Shown: positions 11,899-23,120 of the stretch, one piece after another
How positions within the stretch are numbered: position 1 is the stretch's first letter
How the letters are laid out: every line of letters begins with the position of its first letter
Source: Diphasiastrum complanatum
Taxonomy: Eukaryota > Streptophyta > Lycopodiopsida > Lycopodiales > Lycopodiaceae
Assembly (NCBI GenBank): GCA_029204225.1
Contig: CM055097.1
Coordinates: 10,858,230 to 10,922,229 of the forward strand
DNA length: 64,000 nucleotides
Direction: 5' to 3'
Translations under genes and position numbers: made by a program
Notes under the pieces: generated by a model
What the model was told of the DNA's origin: nothing
Database searches by the model: none
What the model saw: the letters and a program-made list of their open reading frames with translations, nothing else

Positions 11899-12096
11899 TT
11901 ATGAATCTTCTCCTAGAACCAACGGGGTTGTCTTAGTTGGTTAGCTTGACATCCAAAGTTTCTTTGGTCTCAGGTTCGAGCCTCCCCTTGGAAACCAAGA
12001 AGCATTATGAATCTCCTGCACCTTGGCTCAGATGGTTAGCTTGACAAAGTTTCTTTGGTCCCATGTTCGAGCCCCCTTTGAAAACCAAGAAGCATT
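11899..12096 (+). mobile_element. Tandem pair of tRNA-like (SINE-like) units
   Basis: Two similar units, about 11899-12004 and 12005-12096. Unit 2 has a perfect RNA polymerase III A-box-like word TGGCTCAGATGG (12024-12035) with a B-box-like word TGTTCGAGCC 40 bases downstream. Unit 1 has GGTTCGAGCC at 11973-11982, with the weaker A-box-like word TGTCTTAGTTGG at 11929-11940. Spacing fits the internal promoter of tRNA-derived SINEs. No cloverleaf with a convincing anticodon stem was found, so these are not called tRNA genes. Confidence 0.5.
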
Positions 12097-12164
12097 GTGA
12101 ATCTTTTGCAAATTTTATGAACTGAAAAATAAATTCTATTTTGTGGTGAAAATGTTTCTAAAAT

Positions 12165-12945
12165 TTGATGGCTGACTATGCAAGTTTTGGCAGCCAGATC
12201 AGCCAGTTCAACCAGAATGATCCAACACCTTATCAGTTTTATTTTTATTGTTTTACAGTTTCATTGTTTTTATGACTTGAGTGATTTTTCTTTTCTTTTG
12301 AAAAAGACAGAAAAAAGAAGAAGAAAAGAGAATGATGAGCAAAAGTCAAAAAAGTCATTAGAGTGAAAAAAGTGAAAGGAAAGTATTTTCAGAAGATAAC
12401 TTTTGATGAAAAATGACTTAGAAAATCACTTTTTGGGTCATATTGCACAAACAGTTTTAGACACCTTCGTCGAGATTTCAGACCACACATCCACCTCAGA
12501 TATACCTATAATGAGTTGGGCGAAGGTTCTTTCCTACAGTTACTACCTAATTTGTAGTTAGGCGAATGTTCAACATTATGCCATTTTGGATTATGAACCT
12601 TTGCCGACATGCCACAATGGATTCAGAATTCCAAAAATAGGTTGGCCATAGGTTCAGATCTTCAAACTTTGCATTTATTACAGTACCTAGGCGAATGATG
12701 TCCTTAGACGAAGGATGAACCTTCGTCATATTTGGAAAATCTTCGCCGGACCAGTTCAGTCCTTCAAAAACCTTCACTGAGATTTTTACAACCTATTTCC
12801 ACAGTACTGAACATGCTTGCAAATTTTTGTCCACAACTGAACAACCAAACTATTACATTGTCTAATGGACCTTCCAAATCAGCCTATAAAAGAGAAGAAT
12901 TCGAATTCATTTCTCACTTGTGCTAGCAGAGCTCTTGCAAAATTT
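12165..12945 (+). mobile_element. Remnant of the 3' untranslated region of a Ty3 element
   Basis: Collinear with 41727-42510, the stretch between the integrase end and the 3' LTR of another copy: both have GCAAGTTTTG, AAAAGACAG, GATGAGCAAAAGTCA, a cluster of GGGCGAAGGTTC / ACCTTCGCCGA motifs and TTGTGCTAGC. It stops before the small ORF and LTR present in the other copy, so it is truncated. Noncoding. Confidence 0.75.
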
Positions 12946-13803
12946 TCCAGTGATCAAAACTTTCCAAGCTTTCTACACTGCAAGGATACACTCTCACATC
13001 AATTACTTTCAGTTTCGAATTTTTTTCATCATGTTTTCTACTGATACCAGCCAGTCTTCGCACTATTTCATTCATCGTGGCATTCCGACCAAGACGGACA
13101 TCATGATACTCCGTAGCACAAGCATGACAAAATTGTACTGAAAAATGAATCTCAATCAATCCTAAAAGTGATGGAGGATGCACAAATCAAAGATCTAGAT
13201 CCAAACTATGAGCTAGAATCAAGACTAGTTACCAAAACTAGCTAATTTGGCATTTAACTCCACAATAGGCACATAGATTTGATCAAAGACACTAAAGTAA
13301 AGTGCAGCAAGCTTCTCAGACCTGTAAACAACTTCAGTACCTTCCAAATCAAGTAATTAATGCATAAAATCACTCACATCCAATAGCTAGAACTCTCCAC
13401 CCAAAGACAATGTTGATAGAAGTGGAAAAACTCGATTTTTCTTCATACTTTGATGGAGATCCCATCATACATTTATACATTTCAAGCTTGGATCTGAACA
13501 TTTTAGGGCATCTCTGTACTTATCATAACCTAGCCCTAGCATCTAACCTAAACAATGTAAAACATGCTATTTTTAGCTCCTAGAATTTCTCTAGCTTATC
13601 TAAGCACACTTTGGCCTCATTTCAAAGATGCTATCACAATGTAATATAAGGAATGAGAGTCTTGGGAAAGCATCCTATGCTATTTGGCACGTGTGGCATC
13701 TATTTACATGGCCATCTTGCCAATTACAATGCATGTGACCAAAATTGGTCAAGCTAGAATTGTGAAATTTCAACACTCATTCTCACAATTTAGCTTGATG
13801 AGA
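12946..13803. other. Unassigned sequence downstream of the 394-residue minus-strand ORF
   Basis: No domain is recognisable. Because it lies just 3' of the minus-strand ORF at 13804-14988 it may contain that element's 3' region or LTR, but no LTR partner was found in the window. Confidence 0.3.
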
Positions 13804-14988
13804 CTATCCTGTAATAATTACATGCATAAAAAAAACATAATTTATAGGTCCTTGATGTATGTAGTGAGTATGATCACTCAGAACATAATTTGAGCTCCAA
13901 GTTGTCAAATGTAGTGAGAGCTCCATAGAGGTTGTCTTCAAGATCCAAGCTTTGTCTTTGGTAGGTTGTTGAATGATCACCTTGGGCTGCAAAATGTGAG
14001 TCTCCTCCTCAAAATAAACATGAAAAATAGCAGCTTTCCATAAGATCCAACTTTTGTATGAAGCACATGCAACCAAAGCTTGAGATATCACCATCTTGAC
14101 TTTCTCCACCAAAACAATGAACTCCAACTTGGCATCCTTCCAATGAAGGTCTTCATTCCTTGGAAGTTCAAGAGTGAATGGATCACAAGATGAGGCCTTC
14201 GAATACATATTTGAAACTCCAATCAAAGTAGTAATGATCACTATTTCATCATAAGATATAGGATGAAAAACAATGTTCATACTAGCATCATCAAAGGATT
14301 TTGTCAAATACATGACATGTTTTCTATCAAACACAAAATAAGATGAGTAAAGGGAGATATGGATAAGCTTCCTTGTTGCTCCTTTGTCTTTACTCAAACC
14401 TTCATATTGATGTAGATTTAGGTCTCTTTTGCCTTGAGACAAGTGCTCCTTCTCGGGTTCCTCCTTGATGTCTTTTTTCTTCATCATGCTCACTCTCTCT
14501 TGGTGTTGATGATGAAAACATGGATCCAAACCATGATCTTCTTCAAGACTCTCAAGGACTTTGTTTTCAAGTCTCCAAACCTGAATGTTCTCCTTCTCAA
14601 TATGATCTTTCAAGTCAACAAAGCAATCACCAAAATTATTTATATCAAATTTACTAGTCCACAATTGCTTACCACTAGCAATTTGCATTACATACTTGTT
14701 GAACTCGAAACTAATGAGGCCAAATACTCTTGTATGGATATAAGTGTCCTTCAAGGATGATTCACTTACTCTCATACAAGGTTCACAATATGCCTCTTTG
14801 AAAATGAAGCCAAAATCTTTCAACTTATGAATGAAAATGTCATGTTTACTTCTAGCACACTCAAGAGTAAGTAGATATGACAACCACCTTTCATTCCATA
14901 CTTTAGAATTCAGAGGGACTTCATTACAAAATTCAACAAATGAAGTACAAAATGTACCACCCTTTGACTTGTCTTTCCTTGTCCACAA
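13804..14988 (-). CDS. Unrecognised 394-residue ORF, probably carried by a retroelement
   Basis: Long uninterrupted minus-strand frame of 394 codons with no domain I can name. A charged, Lys/Glu-rich middle (about residues 165-200) separates two Cys- and aromatic-containing parts. Residues around 70-115 (MRVSESS, then DTYI, then WTSKFDINN) resemble the translation of 24503-25150 minus (LRLSEAS, DTYI, WTSQARKHNLNN), so a related protein or transduplicated gene fragment occurs twice in this window. Just upstream in the same orientation is a copia gag fragment (15450 to about 15000), which suggests that it is internal to, or next to, a copia-type element. The frame may be fortuitously open. It could also be a captured host-gene piece. 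Confidence 0.4.
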   Translation of the reverse strand: MWTRKDKSKGGTFCTSFVEFCNEVPLNSKVWNERWLSYLLTLECARSKHDIFIHKLKDFGFIFKEAYCEPCMRVSESSLKDTYIHTRVFGLISFEFNKYVMQIASGKQLWTSKFDINNFGDCFVDLKDHIEKENIQVWRLENKVLESLEEDHGLDPCFHHQHQERVSMMKKKDIKEEPEKEHLSQGKRDLNLHQYEGLSKDKGATRKLIHISLYSSYFVFDRKHVMYLTKSFDDASMNIVFHPISYDEIVIITTLIGVSNMYSKASSCDPFTLELPRNEDLHWKDAKLEFIVLVEKVKMVISQALVACASYKSWILWKAAIFHVYFEEETHILQPKVIIQQPTKDKAWILKTTSMELSLHLTTWSSNYVLSDHTHYIHQGPINYVFFMHVIITG

Positions 14989-14994
14989 AAATGA

Positions 14995-15449
14995 GCATTG
15001 ATAGCTCCATCTTTGCTCTTGTGGCTCTCCTTGGAATAGTTGAAGCTCTCAGATTTTGCTCCTCCTCTTGATCAAGCTCCTCCTTGATCTCAAGCTCACT
15101 CTCTTTAATAGGTTCACCAACATAAGTAAGCTCTTTGTTCAAATCTTTTACTCTCAAAACAAATTGATGTCCACTCTCACTCTTCCCTTAGAAGCATTAA
15201 AGAACTTAGTTTTTGAGGGAAGGTAACCTTGAGGTATTCTTGGACTCATAGAATTTTTGAAGAGTCTCCCAAGCCTCTTGGGCTGAGGTACATGCTCCTA
15301 CTTCTTTGAGCAAATCATTTGCAACATTCATCTTAATACAATGAAGTGCAATCTTGCACCTTCTCTTGTATTTAGTTGCTTCTTGTGGATGGATTGACTC
15401 ACCTTCCTCTCCATTCACAATATCCATCAAATCTTGCATTGCTAGATCT
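14995..15449 (-). pseudogene. Broken Ty1/copia gag (UBN2-type) fragment
   Basis: Read from 15449 downwards the minus strand gives MQDLMDIVNGEE, CKIALHCIKMN, AQEAWETLQKFYE and NTSR, the helical capsid-like core of plant copia Gag. After a stop, RVKDLNKELTYVGE at about 15150 continues the same protein. The gag then passes into an acidic stretch and stops. It begins abruptly inside a Ty3 integrase frame at about 15450. Confidence 0.75.
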
Positions 15450-15925
15450 CCTTCCTTCAGATCTTTTTTGTGTAATTGACGATCGTGCCATGCCTTGCGG
15501 CGGGCTTTCTTTGCTGCTAATGCATGAACTGCCATCAATCTAGTTTCAAATTTTTTTTGTAAAGCTGCATGACGCATTTGTAAGGATTTTGCATCATCCA
15601 ACCGTTCCCATGCTGCTATGTGTAGGGATGGTACTAAAAATTCAATTGGCATACTACATCTTGACCATAGACAAGTTGGAATGGCGTTTGATTCGTACTA
15701 CCTTTGTAAGCTATTCTGAATGTCCATAATGCTGCATAAAGCTTATGTTCCCAATCAAAATGACTTGCTTCAACCTTTTTTGTCATAATGTTGCAAAGAA
15801 TCTTATTGGAAGATTCAACTTGACCATTACCCCTTGGATAATACGGAGTACTAAACCGATGAATAATGAAAAAGTCTTCCAACAGACACTTTATCATTTC
15901 GTTCACAAAGTGTGTTTATTTGCTA
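15450..15925 (-). pseudogene. Ty3 integrase C-terminal fragment
   Basis: Minus-strand frames 15634-15906 and 15652 downwards carry STPYYPRGNGQVES (catalytic Glu region of the DDE core), QTPFQLVYGQDVV and IEFLVPSLHIAA, typical of plant Ty3 integrases of the Tat/Athila branch. The same family occurs on the plus strand at 41369-41745. The N-terminal zinc domain and the first two catalytic Asp are missing. A one-base overlap or frame change separates the two frames near 15640. Confidence 0.85.
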
Positions 15926-16239
15926 ATTTGGCCTCATATAGGCTCAAATTGCCAAACCGTCTAGAAAGCTGAAAATCAGTGGACAATTTTCACAATGGAT
16001 CATCATCTGATCATGAAAATACAGTGAAGGTGGAAAGGAATGATGCAAGTGAAGAACGACTAAATTATATTGAAATCTCTACACTAGAGACACCAAAGAA
16101 AATACCCAATTAGTATTTGAAAGTGGCAACAGATGTGAAGTATGAGGAGGTTCAAATGTAAACTAATAAAGTGTCTCATAGTCAACAAGAGAACAAAGAC
16201 AATGTAACACATAAAGTACGAAGTAAATTTGGCTTTGAT

Positions 16240-16914
16240 GGCCATAATGGAAGTTTTTGAGGAGCCAAAAATATTTAAGCAGGTTGTTCCACATAATAAA
16301 TGGCAAGATGCTATGAGGGACAAAATCAAATCTATGAAGAAAAATGTTATCTAGGAGTTGGTTGCATTGTCTTATGGTAACTAAACCATTTCTCGTAAAT
16401 GAGTGTATAAATTCTTGATGTTTACATTTTGGAAAAGAAGACATATGCTCTCAGCTATTTTGTTGATTTCAAACAACTATTTTTTTAATAGGAAAAAGAA
16501 TAAAAGTTCTAAGAATTGATAGGAGTGGAGAGTTCAATTCTACCAAGTTTGATATTGTCAAGAGCACAGAATTCGATGACAACTTACAATAGCATATATA
16601 CACCACAAGAAAATGGTGTAGCAGAGTGAAAGGACCATACATTAGTGGAATGTGTGAGGAGCATGATGAAAGCTCGTGGATTGAGCAACTACTATTGGGT
16701 TGAAACAATCCAAACAATAGCTTATCTCCATAATCGATCTCCAAGCAAAGCACTTGAAGATATTACTCTTTAAGATGATTATAATGGTCAGAAACCAAGT
16801 GTTTGATCATTTCAAAGTCTTTGGATGTACAGATTATGTGCATATACTGGATGAGAGACATGGAAAGCTTGATGTTAAGTCATTGAAGTGTGTATCTGTT
16901 GGCATTCAAATTTT
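16240..16914 (+). pseudogene. Scrambled Ty1/copia pol fragments (RT start, then integrase)
   Basis: Plus-strand text at 16250-16420 reads EEPKIFKQ, WQDAMRDKIKSM and VYK, the N-terminal part of copia reverse transcriptase. About 16500-16914 reads YTPQENGVAE, LVECVRSMMKARGL, YLHNRSPSKAL and FKVFGC, the C-terminal half of copia integrase. Integrase should precede RT in copia, so the pieces are rearranged or come from two insertions. Several stops are present. Confidence 0.75.
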
Positions 16915-17034
16915 GTATAACATCAAATGATCTTGTGTTTGCAATTACTATTTCAAATTACAATATTCTAAATTTTGATATATTTTAAGTATAGTCTTTG
17001 TTTGTTTGAAATTTGTTTTAAGATTCTTGTTCAT

Positions 17035-17559
17035 TGTTGGAGGGTTTGCAGATCCCAAGGCAACCCTAACCCTAGTTAATAAGTAAGAGGGATTTGGCAC
17101 CCTGCGTGTGTAAGTCCAACCCGATGATCACATAATTACTTGATAATTAGAAAGTCAATAAAAAAACTTTAGGCCTTTTTGCGAAACTTTTAATGTCGTA
17201 GGGCCTAAATGTCAAGTTAGTGAATAAAGTTGGGGTTCCCACCAAATTTCAATTTCAAATTGGTTCCCTCCAATTATTGAATGGGTTTCCACTCTTTTTT
17301 ATATTTGAATAGTTAGGGAGGTAAGAATTGGCCAATAGGATTTTGGGGCCAAGGCCCTCCTCTCTACTATAAAAAGGGGCCTACTCAAGTTTGTAAACCA
17401 TGTTCTCTTTTCATTTCAAATACAAGCGGTTGAGCCTCTTATGGAATGGATTATGAATGTCCTTGTTTTCTATCTCTTTTCCTTCATCTCTCATGCTTTT
17501 GTTTTGTGTGCTAATTGTTAGATTTGAATATTATTGGGATTGTATGTTCTTATACTTTT

Positions 17560-17627
<68 letters not shown>

Positions 17628-17863
17628 GTAGTTACCTTATCGTGGATTGTAGTGTTAATAGGATTAGGATTAATGGATGTAGTGTTAATGTGTAGTGTTA
17701 GTGGATGTTAGTGTTAATGTGGATAATCTATGTATGTTGGATTTGTTTTATGCTATTGCTCTCATGGAATCGAGAACCTTCGCGTGACGACTAACTTCAT
17801 CTCCTTGATGTTTGTATGTTTGGATCTTGGGTTGAGGATAGGATAGAAAAGAAATCTACTACA
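17035..17863 (+). repeat. LTR of Ty3 family E (5' LTR)
   Basis: Starts TGTTGGAGGGTTTG and ends CTACTACA, with a primer binding site after it. The sequence is collinear with the LTR at 42764-43508 over its length (for example CCCGATGATCACAT). It contains a CTATAAAAAGGGGCC promoter-like TATA region near 17369 and a (GA)30 tract. Confidence 0.9.
17563..17622. repeat. (GA)30 microsatellite inside the LTR
   Basis: Uninterrupted GA run. At the matching place in the related LTR (about 43261-43290) there is only a short imperfect purine stretch, so the array expanded in this copy. Confidence 0.95.
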
Positions 17864-17867
17864 ATTT

Positions 17868-17886
17868 TGGCGCCATTACTAGAGAG
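17868..17886 (+). promoter_or_regulatory. Primer binding site, tRNA-Asp-like
   Basis: TGGCGCCATTACTAGAGAG begins four bases after the LTR end. The plant tRNA-Asp-primed site of Athila/Tat-type Ty3 elements starts TGGCGCCGTTGCC, so this is a mutated version. Confidence 0.7.
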
Positions 17887-19162
17887 CTATGCCAATTTCT
17901 CAGATTACAGCATGATTTTTCTTGATTTGAGTAATTTTTCTTGTTTTAAATCTAATCTGATTGTTGAGCAAGAAAAGTTATTCAAATCACAATTCTTAAG
18001 ATCCATTTGGATCTGAGAAATCGGGAAAAACAACAAAAATCGGTCGTTTCTGCCAGATTTGAACAAAAAGGAGGCAACATCGTCATCAGATCTGATAAAT
18101 TTTTACCCTCTTCCAAGAAACCTTTGTCGAGTTGTAGGAAGCTTCGGTTTCACTCACAGATCCTTCAGATTGAAGGGCGAAGATTAATTTCAAGCAGATT
18201 TGCAAAAACATCAAAAAAACTATCAAAAAATCATCAAAAACCCTAAAAATATAAAAAAAGAACCTTTGTCCGATTCACTGTGCATAGCTGTGATTCAGAT
18301 CTATCTACTGCCAGGTCGACGAAGAATAATACCAAAAATAGAAGGCCAAAGTGACTGTTCATCTAGTTGATAATCTTTTGTGGAAATTAACACTTTTTGC
18401 AAAAATATCAGTTCTCTGAGTTGAACCTTTACCTAAACCTTCGCCAGAGTCTGTGTAAGTGCCACTTACTATTTTTGATAATTAGTGAGTTGGGCGAAGG
18501 TTTTCCAAAGGTTAGTTGTCATATTGTTATATTTTTGTTAAAAAAGTCTCTTTTTTGCAAAAATACTAGTATTACTCTTGATTCTTGGCCAGATCCTTCG
18601 CCGAGTTTTCTAAGGATTCTAGATATAGTAAATTATCACTTGTGAGTTTGGCGAAGATTATATATATCCAAATTTTGAAAAAAGTCAATTTTTACTCTCG
18701 CCAAGCTACAAAAACCCTAGTTTTTATAAAAAAAAAACCTTCGCCAATTCTTCCACATATTTATCTGTGTCAGATTTATCTACTATAAGGTCAGCCAAGG
18801 TTAACCTTATCAGATTTGTCAGAAAAAAAAACTAGATCAGTGATTTTTTAATCAAAAATAACAGTGAAGAACCTTTGTCGAGTCAACCCTCACCTAGATA
18901 ATCTTTGCTTGTACTAATTCTAGGTTATGATCTACCAGATCTAGCCTTTATCAAATTTTGGAATCATTTTGTTTTGATTTGGTAGTGATTCTAAAAAATC
19001 ATTATTTTATTGTCGATCGCTTGATCAAGATCTAATTTCCAAAAATCAGAAATCTGATTATTTTCAAGTGATAGAGATTACAGATCTGATCTGATATAAG
19101 ATAGGATTTTGTTTGAAAAATCTAGATCCAATCTCATTGTCTGATTGACGTAATTTGGAATT
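17887..19162 (+). other. Leader of Ty3 family E with repeated CCTTCGCC/GGCGAAGG motifs
   Basis: Untranslated region between the primer binding site and gag. Words of the type ACCTTCGCCGA, or their complement, occur about nine times (for example near 18121, 18174, 18440, 18492, 18590, 18650, 18737 and 18869). The same motif cluster is found in the 3' untranslated regions of related copies. Short open frames here show no domain. Confidence 0.65.
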
Positions 19163-20681
19163 ATGACTGAAGAAGAACCACTGAACCCACCACCAATTAT
19201 TGTTAGAAGGTCTCCTCGGTTAGATATACCAAAGTATAATGGGTTATCTGATCCCATCAGATTTCTCTAGATCTTTTCTGAATCATGTAGGGTTTATGGC
19301 GAAGTTTTTCCATTAGATAAACTTCAGTTATTCCCTATGGCCTTAACTTGAGCTGCTCAAGATTGGTATTATAACCAGGAGGAAGTAGAATGTCAAGATT
19401 GGGAAGCGGTTCAAGCTGCTCTCATTACAAGATTTAAGCCCAAAAAATTTATGGAAGATCTCTTTCTTCTTTTAAGTAAAATTAAAATGAGAAAGCGAGA
19501 AGCAGTACGAGATTATATTGAACGGGTTAAACACCTCAAATATGAGTGTGATCCTGATCTAATCAATGACGATGCTTTGATTATGTGGTTCTTAGCAGGT
19601 CTACCTAAAAGGATTAGACGCGAGCTGAAACGCCATAATGTATACGATACAATACAAAGCGCTATGGATGATGCAATTCGTGAGGAGGATGAAGATTCGG
19701 ATGACGAACCAATGTTGGAATGTTGTCTTATACCGCAAGCCAAACCATGACAACATCCACCACCATTGCATCAACAAATATCAATGCTACTGTAGAGAAG
19801 ATGATCGATGAGTTCGAGAAACTTGGTCAAAAGCAACAAATGCAGCTGGAAAAGATGCAGTCTCAACTTGATGAAAACATTAAAGCCTTGGAAGAATTCC
19901 ATGGTAAAGCGAACAAAGAACCCAAATTTTGCAAAGACTTTTTCTAGCCGGAAAAATGTCTGGTGGTCAATTTGAGCGGCAATCACACTATGAATGAATG
20001 TCCAACATTGAAACATGAATGACGAATACTATTTGTCATATGTGTAACTCTACGGGACATGAAACAACCTTTTGCTCATTTAATCCCCGGATTATCCAGC
20101 AAAGGTATGCTAAGCTTCATTGTCGATAACCTACTTATTCAAAGGGTCCTGATGGAAAGCCTTTCAATTTTGCCCTTGGATTTTTTTTAGCTCTGCCAGC
20201 TCCAACGGGACAAAGTGCGCCTCCTGGAAATCTAATGGAACCAAAACCTTATCTCTGGTAATGAGCAATGGAACTATAGCAATGATCACGAGAGTGGTCC
20301 TCCTAAACAGTATGCTATCTATGCTGCCGTGCAACAACAAGCAGCTAGACAATGGACCAGAGCTTCACTTGTATGTTTTGCATGCAGAGAGAACCATAGA
20401 GTTGTTGAATGTCCAAACAAAGAAAAGTTTATACCATTATGTAGAGAATGTGGTTATGGACACCGTTATAAAGAATGTCCTACAAGACCCAAACCACCAC
20501 CGGTTACTGCTCCAGTGAATATGATTACAATCAAGAAAAGACCAGTAGCTCAATTTGAACCAACTATACCTTTGATGGTTGTTACCAGAGCTCAGAAACA
20601 GAAAGAGTTTCTAGTTGATCCAGTACCTGCTGATCCAATATATGCTGAATCTGCACCAACTACAGATTTACCTACCGCATA
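19163..20681 (+). pseudogene. gag of Ty3 family E, interrupted
   Basis: Begins ATGACTGAAGAAG at 19163. Plus-strand frames give RLDIPKYNGLSDPI, then WYYNQEE, the retrotransposon Gag core (DYIERVKHLKYECDPD, WFLAGLP; 19451-19750), and a coiled-coil-like stretch (19720-19947). Three zinc knuckles follow: CHMCNSTGHETTFC near 20036 (CX2CX4HX4C), then CFACRENHRVVEC (20377 on) and CRECGYGHRYKEC (20440 on), both with three residues before the His (CX2CX3HX4C). Stops near 19270 and 19350 and frame changes near 19745 and 20020 show it is not translatable as one protein. Confidence 0.85.
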
Positions 20682-20846
20682 AGGGGTGTATCCGAATCTC
20701 AAAGCGGATAGAAAAGATATCAAGATATGAGACAGTGGATTAAACAGTTGCAAGAAGAAGAAGCAGAAGAAGCTGCTAAAGCAACAACCGAAATCCATTC
20801 TCCTTCTATGCCACAACTAGATCCATGAACAAACGTTTATACACAA

Positions 20847-21871
20847 TTGCACCATCACGAAGAACCCTTCAAGATGACAGAACCAGAAGCGTCGCAAACA
20901 GAAATGATCATAAATATTCTGTCTAGCAAGATGAATATTACACTGGGAGAATTTCTTAAGCTGGTGCCGAAAGCAAAAGAAGTATTAGCAGAAAGATCAA
21001 CTCAGATGGAACCACAAGTCCGTCAGAAGCCACTTTTTTGTGCTGAGTTTGAAGAAATGAACAAAGTACTTAATGTAGAAACTGCCTGGGAAAGTGAGCA
21101 GAAAAACATCACCCTGCTGATACAACATAGACAATTTGGTAAAGAAGCATCCGTGATTGATGGAGGTTCAGGAGTTAACATGATTTCAACCAAGCTATGT
21201 GCAAAATGGGGACTTACAAAGTTGAAGCCTACCACTTTTGCCATCAAGATAGCTGGAATGGTTGAAGACGTACTTGTCAAAATAGCTAGAGTGCATTTTG
21301 TCATTATTTTTGTAGTAATGGACTTATCTAACGCGCCAAATGTATATCAAATTTTATCGGGGCGTCCATGGTTACGAGTTGCGCAAGTAATTCATAACTG
21401 GGGCACCAGCAAAATTACTTTTGAGAATCGTGAGCGTGCGGTCAAAGTAGATCCAAAGAGGGGATGATGATTCATCAACAATTGATCATACCTGTGATCG
21501 ACAAGTGAAGACTTTGGGAGTCCATTATGACTCTCAAACCAACAGGAGATTGTATAGCAGACTATATGTGTCAACGAGATAATCAATCTTAATTGAGCGA
21601 AATTTCTTACTTGATCGAACTTTGGATACGTCAATCACTTTTCCATCGAATATAATGAATTTGGTTTGGATAACCACTAATCCAATTTCAAATCCGATTG
21701 AAGATGATCTAATACATGTTAGTCATGTCTTGACTTACGATAGAGATGCAGAACTTACAGATGAACAGATCCTCAATCACATGGATCCTACAAGATTTGG
21801 AGTTCAAGATATTCCGGATGCATCGACAATAAAAGCGTCAAAAGTAGTTATATTGAAGGAAGGAAAGATGG
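20847..21871 (+). pseudogene. Retropepsin-type protease region of Ty3 family E, 5' part
   Basis: Frame 20847-21467 carries an aspartic protease with the active site SVIDGGSGVNMIS; plant Ty3 proteases of this branch commonly have DGG or DGx at this place. The conserved flap-distal motif LSGRPWLRVAQVIHNW comes near the end. The next frame (21622-21876) is a conserved linker also seen at 28300-28500. A deletion/frameshift near 21470 separates them. The coding continues at 23121 after a solo LTR insertion. Confidence 0.8.
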
Positions 21872-23120
21872 TGTGATGCCATGAAATTATTAAATATTGA
21901 ATATCAACGTAAATATGACATGATATACTCAAAAATGAAGATATGAGCCGGATAAGTATAAATCATGAAGAGGCCTAAGTCATTTTTCAAGAATATATCT
22001 CCTAAGTACTTGCCTTATAATAAAGGACAAGACCTTTAAAAGGAAAGACATTGCTTTGGATAACCTTTACTAGGTCATCCATACGAAACAACTAGATATG
22101 GAAAGACATGTTAAACTAGAGTAATCTTAACTCTTAGTTAAATATACCTCTTATGGTATAATTGAACGTATACTTAGTCTAATTGTTAATTAGACCCTTT
22201 CGCGGGAGCGACACACCTGTTGTTTTAGAGGTGTGTTTGTTCATCCCGTAGAACATATATTGATCTCACACTTCAGTCTCAAACATCAAGAGAGAAGAGT
22301 TTATGCATATGTAAGAGATTGAAGAAGTGAATAGAGTTCTGTGAGTTATTCTCCCTTATCTCTATTCTCCGCACTATTGAGTGTGAGTGATCTTGAGTCT
22401 GCTAGCAATCTCTATGAATTACTCTCTGATCCGACAGACTCTCTAGCGCATTACAGTCGTTTGCTGTGTATCCGTAAAACATGCTCTAAAGAACTGTCTT
22501 AAAACCATTTTATTCGTCTGTCGCGAATACTTTCTTTCCGGCACTCGAATAACGACTATCTTTGGTACAATCTAGTATGTGAATAAAGCTATATGTATAC
22601 AAATGAGATGACAATCTCTGTCTTAAGAATTGAGTCTTTGATCTGTTTTTCTAACTGTAACTGACATAAGTTTCTAACGTGCTCTAAAACTATTCATGTT
22701 CTTTAACCATTAATTTGGACTTTAGTTGTTGAGGACTTCTGTCTAGAAACGAACAGTTTGTGAACGCGATTAATTAATTGTCTACACAGTCGCGAATACA
22801 TCGAACAATTCTCGACTCTTTGTTGACACCTTAATCAGCTAGAGTGTAGTACTGTTGTACTACTCTGATAACATCTCATCTGTAGAACGCATTTCGTTCG
22901 ATTTGATAGAGGCCAGATTGTTGTTCTGAAATTATCAACACAACACACCCCAAATATAAGTAATACTAGTTACTTTTTAATGTTTGTCGACAACCAGAAT
23001 AACACTCGAAATCACTTGTCATAAATTGTACCATATACATAACTTTCTAACGCTGTCCTCTGTGGGAACGACATTATTTACTATAAAAATCTATATTAAC
23101 CTTGTTGGTATAGTACGACA
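21872..23120. mobile_element. Solo LTR (1249 bp) with 5-bp target duplication
   Basis: Starts TGTGATGCC, ends GTACGACA, and is flanked on both sides by GATGG (21867-21871 and 23121-23125). Removing it joins the interrupted Ty3 family E frame as in the uninterrupted copy near 28560. No internal region or second LTR is present, so recombination between LTRs probably removed the rest. Confidence 0.9.

Noticed and set aside
11929-12073. Possible tRNA genes
   Set aside because: A- and B-box-like words are present, but no cloverleaf with an anticodon stem and acceptor pairing could be built; called SINE-like instead.
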